Shown here in pieces: positions 5,525 through 11,123 of a stretch of DNA of 11,123 bases (position 1 is its first letter; every line of letters begins with the position of its first letter). The notes beneath the pieces were generated by a model. It was not told the origin of the DNA. It searched no databases and saw nothing but the letters and a program-made list of their open reading frames with translations. Location of the stretch: assembly GCF_046546175.1 (NCBI RefSeq), contig NZ_JBKGYF010000057.1, forward strand, positions 1 to 11,123, given 5' to 3'. This DNA is from Methanohalobium sp046546175 (GTDB lineage: Archaea > Halobacteriota > Methanosarcinia > Methanosarcinales > Methanosarcinaceae). The position numbers and the translations under genes are program-made.

Positions 5525-6617
5525 TATACCTTCCATGCCTATTATCTATGGATATTTTCATTCCTACAAGAGCAATTATAAAAGCCCCAATAATGGAATA
5601 CACAAAACACTGAAGACCAAAAGCAGGCATATCTGGAGCGTTCAAGAATGAATTGATTGAAAACAAATAGGTACTGGCACCCCAGAACAATAAACCCATG
5701 GATATTGCAAAAAATACTGTAGACATACCGGAATAAATCGATTCTCCCCTTGCTTTGATATCTATAAGTTTTCCTGAATATCCTGCCAGAAATGCTGCAG
5801 TATACCACCATATAGTTTCGTTGATAAAGACGGTTGCAAGTGTCAGTATCCCATAGTACCAGATTCCGCCCTGTTTATAATACGTCCAGATTTCCAGTGT
5901 TCCCTGAATGGTTGCTATAATAGCTACCATAAATGCCGCCAGATAGGTGACAAAGGTTATTCTTCCGCCATGAAAGGCATCTTTCACATTATTTAAAAAA
6001 ATTGCGAACTTATCATCCAGATTGAAACCTCTATATAGCATATAAAGACCAACTGCCGCCAAGATACCAATAATTGCTCCTTCCGGGTAGTTTAGAAGCA
6101 AAAATACTGAATAAATAAGGGCAGCAAGTCCCAGAGGGACAAAAAAGGTCTGAGATATTTTGGGGTCGTTAAATGCATGTTTTAGTAAATAATAAGTGCT
6201 TTCAAGGTTTGCACTTTGCATAACAGTAATACGTCTTACGGAATCTATTTTGATTCTGGATTGTACTATGGGTAACAACGTTTCATCTTCTGCACCGTCC
6301 GAAATGAAAATCGCATGTTTTGCATCGTATTTTTCCAGTATATCATCGAGCTGCCTAGAAATATGCTGGTCAGCAACAACGTTTACGTTTTTATCACCTG
6401 CAAGTAATACGATTTCTGCATCAATTCCACGGTTTAAAAGGTCATCCAGTACCTGTATACCACCAAATATTGTATTGGTATCTGAATCCTCAGGGTCGGA
6501 CGTTGCAAGCTTTACAGCAGCATTGATATTGTTTTCTCTGCCAATTACAGGAGTTTCAATATGGGCTTTTTCACCAAGATCGTTGTCTCTGTCAATGCAT
6601 ATTACTAATGTTTGCAT
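5484..6617 (-). CDS. DUF373 family membrane protein
   Basis: This 377-residue archaeal DUF373 protein has two parts. Residues 1-150 are soluble and carry the family pattern LVICIDRDNDLGEKA (4-18), PVIGREN (23-29), DPEDSDTNTIFGG (41-53), GDKNVNVVADQ (74-84) and FISDGAEDE (104-112). Many of these are acidic motifs that look like a metal- or nucleotide-binding alpha/beta fold, but no catalytic role is established. Six membrane segments follow, at about 157-175, 179-195, 220-242, 252-278, 297-320 and 333-354. A short polar tail ends the protein. No signal peptide is seen, so the soluble part probably faces the cytoplasm. GAGG lies 4 nt before the ATG. The 3' end overlaps the start of the phosphorylase gene by about 41 nt, so the two are almost certainly co-transcribed. 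The function is unknown. Confidence 0.85.
   Translation of the reverse strand: MQTLVICIDRDNDLGEKAHIETPVIGRENNINAAVKLATSDPEDSDTNTIFGGIQVLDDLLNRGIDAEIVLLAGDKNVNVVADQHISRQLDDILEKYDAKHAIFISDGAEDETLLPIVQSRIKIDSVRRITVMQSANLESTYYLLKHAFNDPKISQTFFVPLGLAALIYSVFLLLNYPEGAIIGILAAVGLYMLYRGFNLDDKFAIFLNNVKDAFHGGRITFVTYLAAFMVAIIATIQGTLEIWTYYKQGGIWYYGILTLATVFINETIWWYTAAFLAGYSGKLIDIKARGESIYSGMSTVFFAISMGLLFWGASTYLFSINSFLNAPDMPAFGLQCFVYSIIGAFIIALVGMKISIDNRHGRYNEQLSQTGTKSTR
5529..5534 (-). promoter_or_regulatory. Ribosome binding site of the phosphorylase gene, inside the DUF373 gene
   Basis: The minus strand reads GGAAGG, TATA, ATG. This favours the ATG at 5524 over the in-frame ATG at 5536, which has only a weak ATAGGC before it. 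The site lies within the 3' coding end of the DUF373 gene, so translation of the two may be coupled. Confidence 0.45.
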
Positions 6618-6645
6618 GCAACCTCTACATATTGTTTATAATGAA

Positions 6646-6653
6646 TGTATAAA
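6646..6653 (-). promoter_or_regulatory. Possible TATA box of the DUF373-phosphorylase pair
   Basis: In the 53-bp gap after mptE the minus strand reads CTATTTATACATT, with TTTATACA at 6646-6653. A second TATAAAC lies about 10 nt downstream. Initiation near 6624 would leave a very short leader. These genes may instead be read through from ileS-mptE. Confidence 0.35.
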
Positions 6654-6670
6654 TAGATTCTGATAATGTA

Positions 6671-7300
6671 TCATAATACCTGATTAATTAACCAATTTGC
6701 CCATTTAAGTTTCTTTCTCTTGATTTCAGATACATTATTATCATCAAAATCAAAACCTGCAAGTTCAATGTATGCAGCATTGAATTCTCTGGCAAGATAG
6801 ACACTTCTGTCCCCGTCTGTAAATCCCCCGAAATTGTAAACATTGTACAGTGGATTTGATTGAGTGGTTCCTATCACACCGTTTAAACGCGGTACATATT
6901 TTTTCAGTTTATCGGTGTTGTCACCATGGGCATGAACAACCATAAACGAACCTTTCTGATTTGCACAGATTTCTTTTTCTACATTTCCATCAAGATCAGT
7001 AACAATAATATCAGGTACAATTCCTATGTTCATCAAAACTTCTGTAGCACCATCTGCAGCAATTACTATATAATTTTCCAGAACAAATGCACCCAAATCA
7101 TCAGCAAGAGTGAGTGCATTGCCACAGACCAGCACGTCCTTTCCTTCAATAACCCTTCTTAAAACCGAAATATCATCTACATTTGGTAAACCTGAAAGAA
7201 GGTCAGAAAGTATGATAGCTGACCTTTCATCGTCCTTTCTGTTAAACTCAAAATCATCAAGGATTTCCTGATAGATTGGCCCCCATACAGCAAATTCCAT
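6671..7300 (-). CDS. mptE: 6-hydroxymethyl-7,8-dihydropterin pyrophosphokinase, MptE type
   Basis: This 209-residue protein belongs to the archaeal MptE (DUF115) family. It transfers diphosphate from ATP to 6-hydroxymethyl-7,8-dihydropterin, preparing the pterin for coupling in methanopterin (sarcinapterin) synthesis. It is unrelated to bacterial FolK. Visible motifs are LVCGNALTLADDL (57-69), ADGATEVLMNIGIVPDIIVT (82-101), overlapping TDLDG (101-105), HAHGDN (123-128), GTTQSNP (144-150), NFGGFTDGDR (156-165) and LAGFDF (180-185). The Asp-rich TDLDG and HAHGDN motifs probably bind Mg-ATP. The protein is soluble and has normal family length. Its ATG lies 2 nt after the ileS stop codon, with AGGAAATGA at the end of ileS as a possible ribosome binding site, so it is translated from the ileS transcript. 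Confidence 0.9.
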   Translation of the reverse strand: MEFAVWGPIYQEILDDFEFNRKDDERSAIILSDLLSGLPNVDDISVLRRVIEGKDVLVCGNALTLADDLGAFVLENYIVIAADGATEVLMNIGIVPDIIVTDLDGNVEKEICANQKGSFMVVHAHGDNTDKLKKYVPRLNGVIGTTQSNPLYNVYNFGGFTDGDRSVYLAREFNAAYIELAGFDFDDNNVSEIKRKKLKWANWLINQVL

Positions 7301-7302
7301 GG

Positions 7303-10300
7303 TTATTCATTTCCTGGTTCAGATTCCAGTGGAGAAATTGCAATTTTCATTGGAATTCCTTCCACATTCCAATCTTTTACATGTGCACCATCTGTACTTA
7401 TATCTGTGCCAATAACCAGTGTATCTGCACGGATTTCTCTTGCAATATAATCCTTCATTTCGTTGACAAGTTCTGCCGTCCTATTGTCATCGATTTTAAT
7501 GAAAGATTTGATATTTTCATCTACAGAAAGGTCAAGTTGTTTTCTCATGTCCTGAACCCTTCGTATTACCTCTCTTGCAAATCCTTCTGATTCAATCTCA
7601 CTGGTGAGTGTGGCATCAATATAAACTATCCCTCCTTCAAAATCCGCGCTTGCGACAGATTCCGGAAGAGTCCACTGGAAGTTTACCATATCCTGTGTTA
7701 TTGCTGCTACCGATGAATCGGAAAGTGTTACACTGGCTTTTCCACAGCTGTCAATGGATTGTTTCAATTCAGAAGCGTCAGCTTCCTTTATGGCGTTTAT
7801 CAAATCGCCTGCATCCTTTTTAAACACCGGACCTATTGCACTTGGTTCAGGAATTGCTTCAATACCAAGTTCACTCCATTCTTCTTCCGGATCAAGCAAT
7901 TCAATACTTTTTGCATTGGTCTGGTCCATCAGAACTGTACGCAGATTATTCACAGCGTTCGCTGCCTCTTCATTTTCAGGTGCTATTATAATACGTGAGA
8001 CCGGCCACCTTAGTTTACGCTTTATCTTTTGACGTGCATTGGCTGAAGATTCCACAATAGACCTTACAATCTGCATATGGGATTCGAGTTCTTTATCTAT
8101 ATTTTCGTCTTCTGATTCCGGCCAATCAGTCATATGCACTGTTATTGGTGCATAGTGATCCACATTTCGCACCAGATTCTGGTACATTTCTTCTGCCACA
8201 TGCGGCATGAACGGTGCTATTATCTTTGAAACTGTTACAAATACATCATACAATACCCTGTATGCTGCAAGCTTGTCCGGGTTTTCGGATTCAACCCATG
8301 TCCTTGGACGTATCAGCTGAATGTACCATCTGGATAGATCTTCCAGAACAAATTCGGTAATGGTTCTCATGACTTTATGCAGTTGATATTCGCTCATTGC
8401 ATTATCTGCATCCTTTACAACAGACTGCATGCGGGAGATTATCCATCTATCTTCCTTTCTCAAATGGTCTGATATCGATTCCATCGATACCTCCTGCGGG
8501 TCAAAATTGTCAAGAACCATGTAAGGTAGAGGGAATCTGTAAACATTCCAGAGGATATTCAGGTTGCTGTATACCTGATTCACACCATCCCAATGGAATT
8601 TCAAATCGTCCCATGGTGCACTTGAAGATAACACATAAGCACGAAGTGTATCTGCACCGTATTTATCCACCACTTCAAGAGGGTCTACAACATTGCCCTG
8701 ACTCTTGGACATCTTTTTACCGTGATTGTCAAGGGTGAATCCATGCATCATGACGCTTTTATACGGTGCCTGTTCAAATGCAACCATACTTGCTCCAAGT
8801 TGAGAATAAAACCACCCCCGGGTCTGATCATGACCTTCTGTGATGAAATCGGCAGGCCACCATTCATTAAACTCTTCTTCTGTCTGCGGATAACCCAGAG
8901 TCGCCCATGATGCCACAGCTGAATCAAACCATACATCAAACACATCTTCTACACGATGCATGGAACCTCCACAATCACACTCGATGGTTAAATCATCAAC
9001 ATATGGTCTGTGGAGTTCAAGGTTTTCATCAGCATTTGATTTATCAATGAGTTCCTGTTTTGTACCGATAACATCTATCGACCCACAGCTGTCACATTTC
9101 CAGACCGGTATTGGTATTCCCCAGTAGCGTTGACGGGATATACACCAGTCCCTTGCACCTTCAACCCAATCTCTGAAACGGGCTGTACCCGCCCACTCAG
9201 GATACCAGTCTACCTTCTGGATTTCTGAAAGCATGTTTTTTTTAATGTCAGATATTTTCAGGAACCACTGCACAGTTGCAAGATAGATATTTGGGGTTTT
9301 GCATCTCCAGCAATGTCCATATCGATGAACTATGGATTCTTCAGCAAGCAAAACTCTGCGGTCTTCAAGGTCATTGATTATAGTTCGATTGGCATCTTTA
9401 ATATGCTCACCGGCATATTTGCCTGCTTCATTCAGGTATCTGCCATCTGCACCCACTGGACAGAAAATTGGTATATTGTTTTCAACACCTACTTCAAAAT
9501 CTTCCATACCATGACCAGGTGCAATATGCACACATCCGGTATTTTCAGCTGTAACATAATCTGCAGTGTATATATAGTGCTCAAATTCTGCCTGTTTTGA
9601 TACTGCATCTGCAAGGGGATGCTCGTAACTTAGTCCTTCAAGGTCTTTACCAGTCATGGTTTCAATAGTTTCATAATCGGTGTAACGTCCCTTTTTAAGG
9701 ACATCTTTGACCAGCTCAGATGCCAGTATCAGTGTTTCTTCATTTCCATCCGATGTGACAGCTTTAACCTTTGAATATTCAAAAGAAGGATGAACAGCTA
9801 CTGCCATGTTTGAGGGGATTGTCCATGGTGTTGTGGTCCAGATTACAACATAGGTATTGTCTTCATCCTTTAACCTGAATTTGATGTAGATGGATGGATC
9901 GGTGATTTCAAAATAGTCAACTTCTGAATCCGCAATAGCCGTCTCACACCGAGGACACCAGTTTACAACACGTTGTCCTTCTTCAAGCAGGTGCTTGTCG
10001 TATGCCTGTTTAAGAGTCCACCAGGCTGCCTCTATATATTCATCACGCAAGGTCATGTATGGGTTATCCCAATCCAGCCATACACCAAGCGACTTGAACT
10101 GATCTGTCATGTTGTCTTTCTGCTCAAGAGCAAAATTCTTGCATTTATTTATAAATTCACTAACACCATAGGTTTCTATGTCCTTCTTGGATTTAAAACC
10201 AAGTAAACCTTCTACCTTGACTTCAATAGGCAGACCATGCATATCCCATCCTGCACGCTCATGGATGTCATAATTATTCATGGAGAAGTAGCGTAAAATA

Positions 10301-10500
10301 GAATCCTTTATGACCTTGTTCCATGCAGTACCAAGATGGATATGACCGGTTGTGTAAGGTGGTCCATCTACAAAAAAGAATTTTTTGGCGCCTTTCCTTG
10401 ATTCTCTTAACCTATTATATGCATTATTTTCTTCCCAGAAACTGTGAATATTTTTCTCTATCTTATTTGCATTATATTGACTGGTGATTTCCTGCATCAT
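7303..10500 (-). CDS. ileS: Isoleucyl-tRNA synthetase
   Basis: This 1065-residue class I synthetase, of the long archaeal/eukaryotic type, charges tRNA-Ile with isoleucine in the cytosol. It shows VDGPPYTTGHIHLG (44-57, HIGH motif), GWDMHGLPIEVKVE, and SRQRYWGIPIPVW before KMSKS (596-600). The CP1 editing domain includes GCVHIAPGHGMEDFEVG with the conserved editing Asp334, which removes mischarged valine. Two zinc sites are visible: Cys182/185 with Cys397/400, and Cys469/472 with Cys508/510. A tRNA-binding alpha-helical domain and a C-terminal extension (about 800-1065) complete the protein. All catalytic motifs are intact. Two consecutive ATG codons begin the gene, with GGAG about 11 nt upstream of the first. 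It is the first gene of the ileS-mptE unit, and a decayed IS element lies just upstream. Confidence 0.97.
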   Translation of the reverse strand: MMQEITSQYNANKIEKNIHSFWEENNAYNRLRESRKGAKKFFFVDGPPYTTGHIHLGTAWNKVIKDSILRYFSMNNYDIHERAGWDMHGLPIEVKVEGLLGFKSKKDIETYGVSEFINKCKNFALEQKDNMTDQFKSLGVWLDWDNPYMTLRDEYIEAAWWTLKQAYDKHLLEEGQRVVNWCPRCETAIADSEVDYFEITDPSIYIKFRLKDEDNTYVVIWTTTPWTIPSNMAVAVHPSFEYSKVKAVTSDGNEETLILASELVKDVLKKGRYTDYETIETMTGKDLEGLSYEHPLADAVSKQAEFEHYIYTADYVTAENTGCVHIAPGHGMEDFEVGVENNIPIFCPVGADGRYLNEAGKYAGEHIKDANRTIINDLEDRRVLLAEESIVHRYGHCWRCKTPNIYLATVQWFLKISDIKKNMLSEIQKVDWYPEWAGTARFRDWVEGARDWCISRQRYWGIPIPVWKCDSCGSIDVIGTKQELIDKSNADENLELHRPYVDDLTIECDCGGSMHRVEDVFDVWFDSAVASWATLGYPQTEEEFNEWWPADFITEGHDQTRGWFYSQLGASMVAFEQAPYKSVMMHGFTLDNHGKKMSKSQGNVVDPLEVVDKYGADTLRAYVLSSSAPWDDLKFHWDGVNQVYSNLNILWNVYRFPLPYMVLDNFDPQEVSMESISDHLRKEDRWIISRMQSVVKDADNAMSEYQLHKVMRTITEFVLEDLSRWYIQLIRPRTWVESENPDKLAAYRVLYDVFVTVSKIIAPFMPHVAEEMYQNLVRNVDHYAPITVHMTDWPESEDENIDKELESHMQIVRSIVESSANARQKIKRKLRWPVSRIIIAPENEEAANAVNNLRTVLMDQTNAKSIELLDPEEEWSELGIEAIPEPSAIGPVFKKDAGDLINAIKEADASELKQSIDSCGKASVTLSDSSVAAITQDMVNFQWTLPESVASADFEGGIVYIDATLTSEIESEGFAREVIRRVQDMRKQLDLSVDENIKSFIKIDDNRTAELVNEMKDYIAREIRADTLVIGTDISTDGAHVKDWNVEGIPMKIAISPLESEPGNE

Positions 10501-10531
10501 TTTAAGTATTCTCCATGAATAAAAACTGCTT

Positions 10532-10539
10532 TTTTATAT
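10532..10539 (-). promoter_or_regulatory. Possible TATA box of ileS
   Basis: The minus strand reads GGATATAAAAAAG here, a good archaeal TATA box. Initiation about 25 nt downstream would be near 10510, with a very short leader. A second AT-rich candidate, TTTAAATTTATTATT, lies about 15-20 nt further upstream and would leave room for the GGAG at 10512-10515. Confidence 0.4.
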
Positions 10540-10594
10540 CCTATAACAATAATAAATTTAAATCCTTTGGCTCTGTTGATTGATTTGTCAGCTA

Positions 10595-10614
10595 CTAACC
10601 GCTAAAGCGGTTAG
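10595..10614. repeat. Perfect 8-bp inverted repeat at the IS right end
   Basis: CTAACCGC and GCGGTTAG flank a 4-nt TAAA spacer, giving a perfect stem on either strand. Subterminal hairpins of this kind are the sites recognised by TnpA in IS200/IS605 elements. On the plus strand it is followed by CTTTTCC, so a terminator role for upstream plus-strand transcription is possible but not needed. Confidence 0.75.
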
Positions 10615-10629
10615 CTTTTCCTTCCATCT

Positions 10630-10655
10630 CTTAACTTCGACTAACGGAAGCTAAG
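10630..10655 (-). repeat. Second right-end hairpin, omega-RNA-like
   Basis: On the minus strand CTTAGCTTC can pair with GAAGTTAAG, giving 9 pairs with one G-T wobble around the 8-nt loop CGTTAGTC. GTTAG in the loop could also pair with CTAAC of the next hairpin as a pseudoknot. It overlaps the last codons of the broken tnpB, where omega-RNA of intact elements is encoded. The pairing is seen; the RNA role is inferred. Confidence 0.5.
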
Positions 10656-11123
10656 CGGAGGACATTAGGAAGGCTGACCACGTGCCTTTAGATTGTAATC
10701 TCGACTTCAGACTGGTATATCGCTCTCGTATCTCATCAGCTTTTGTGCCTTTGTAAACTTCATTATCAGAAGAGGTTGCTATATTGACTAAACCAAGATT
10801 TACACCCGGTATTCCTTCGTAGTATTTGACATCATTTTCACCTACTTCCATCACAAGCATCAGGTAAATGTTACTGTCTTCATAAATCAAGTCAGTTTGA
10901 CCCCGGATTTTACTTATATCAAAAGGTCTAAAATCACCGTAAAATATACTGATTTCCTCACGGCCATCCAGAGCAAGTATGGACACAGTATCATTATCTT
11001 TGAACGATAGTATCCTCTGGTCGTAGACTATTGCTCCTTTTTTATCGAATTTGTGCATGGTTTTTCTGTCGTTGCTGTAGCTTTCAGCTACTTTAGCGAT
11101 TGCCCTGACAGTCAACTGAGCAG
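10651..11123 (-). pseudogene. tnpB: Truncated TnpB (IS605 OrfB), catalytic Asp lost
   Basis: The open frame enters from the right edge of the window, reading AQLTVRAIAKVAESY, so the apparent TTG at 11113-11115 is not a real start. It matches the middle of TnpB, the RNA-guided nuclease of IS200/IS605 elements: FDKKGAIVYDQRIL, TVSILALDGREEI, a beta-rich stretch, then GIPGVNLGLVNIA. In active proteins the last motif is GVDLG and carries the first RuvC Asp; here codon 10798-10800 is AAT, Asn. After LQSKGTWSA (near 10672), where homologues continue for roughly 200 residues with RuvC-II, a zinc ribbon and RuvC-III, only six unrelated residues precede TAG. This points to an internal deletion joining tnpB to the element's right end. 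It is non-functional as a nuclease; a residual regulatory role cannot be excluded. Confidence 0.8.

Larger units (their letters stand above)
10587..11123 (-). mobile_element. Remnant of an IS200/IS605-family (IS1341-type) element, right end and part of tnpB
   Basis: A truncated tnpB is followed within about 60 bp by two hairpins typical of the right end of IS605-type elements. No tnpA (Y1 transposase) gene is in the window. The exact outer boundary is not certain; it is placed just beyond the terminal hairpin, near GACAAATCAATCAA on the minus strand, whose TCAA could be the cleavage site. The left part runs off the window at 11123. The element is not autonomous and looks dead. Confidence 0.65.

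Noticed and set aside
7600..8740. Open frames on the plus strand opposite ileS
   Set aside because: They lie wholly within a strongly conserved synthetase gene, have no ribosome binding sites or recognisable domains, and have cysteine- and histidine-rich compositions typical of antisense frames.
10595..10620. Hairpin with following CTTTTCC as an intrinsic terminator
   Set aside because: No plus-strand gene ends nearby, and the position right after a tnpB remnant is better explained as the IS right end.
10501..10680. CRISPR repeat or riboswitch in the AT-rich gap upstream of ileS
   Set aside because: There is no regularly spaced repeat and no T-box or other known riboswitch pattern; the structures seen belong to the IS end.

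Overview
The window comes from a methanogenic archaeon, most likely a member of the Methanosarcinales. Supporting signs are a gene for methanopterin synthesis (mptE), an archaeal Sm-like protein, a KaiC/RAD55-type protein, DUF373 and DUF3467 genes, an archaeal-type IleRS, TATA-box promoters and a tRNA gene without an encoded CCA end. The DNA is AT-rich (by eye under 40% GC) and many proteins are acidic, which would suit a moderately halophilic relative of Methanosarcina. The genus is inference.

Layout. Nearly everything lies on the minus strand, so transcription runs from high to low coordinates. From the right edge: (1) 10.59-11.12 kb holds a decayed IS200/IS605-family (IS1341-type) element. 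It has a truncated tnpB with the catalytic RuvC-I Asp changed to Asn, followed by two hairpins at its right end. (2) 6.67-10.50 kb holds ileS and then mptE, 2 nt apart. (3) 4.72-6.62 kb holds a DUF373 membrane protein and a 6-oxopurine-type methylthionucleoside phosphorylase that overlap by about 41 nt. These may continue the ileS-mptE transcript or use their own TATA box. (4) 3.97-4.72 kb is the only plus-strand gene, a KaiC/RAD55-like protein with a broken P-loop. Its stop codon abuts that of the phosphorylase, and it is divergent from (5) a large Ski2-like SF2 helicase with cysteine clusters (1.35-3.83 kb). (6) A DUF3467 protein (0.89-1.25 kb). (7) An lsm (SmAP) gene with a TTG start, followed by a small winged-helix protein ending in a Cys4 cluster that closely resembles the C-terminus of hRPC39/TFE-beta (0.20-0.81 kb). 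(8) A tRNA-Glu(UUC) gene at 49-123.

The theme is information processing (tRNA-Glu, IleRS, Lsm, a TFE-beta-like factor, helicase) mixed with cofactor and salvage metabolism (MptE, methylthioinosine phosphorylase). No CRISPR array, rRNA, prophage or complete mobile element was seen. The most interesting points are the TFE-beta-like protein co-transcribed with Lsm, the specificity and phosphate-loop residues of the phosphorylase, the pseudo-ATPase divergent from the helicase, and the dead TnpB with a retained omega-RNA-like right end upstream of ileS. No clear new multi-gene system is visible.
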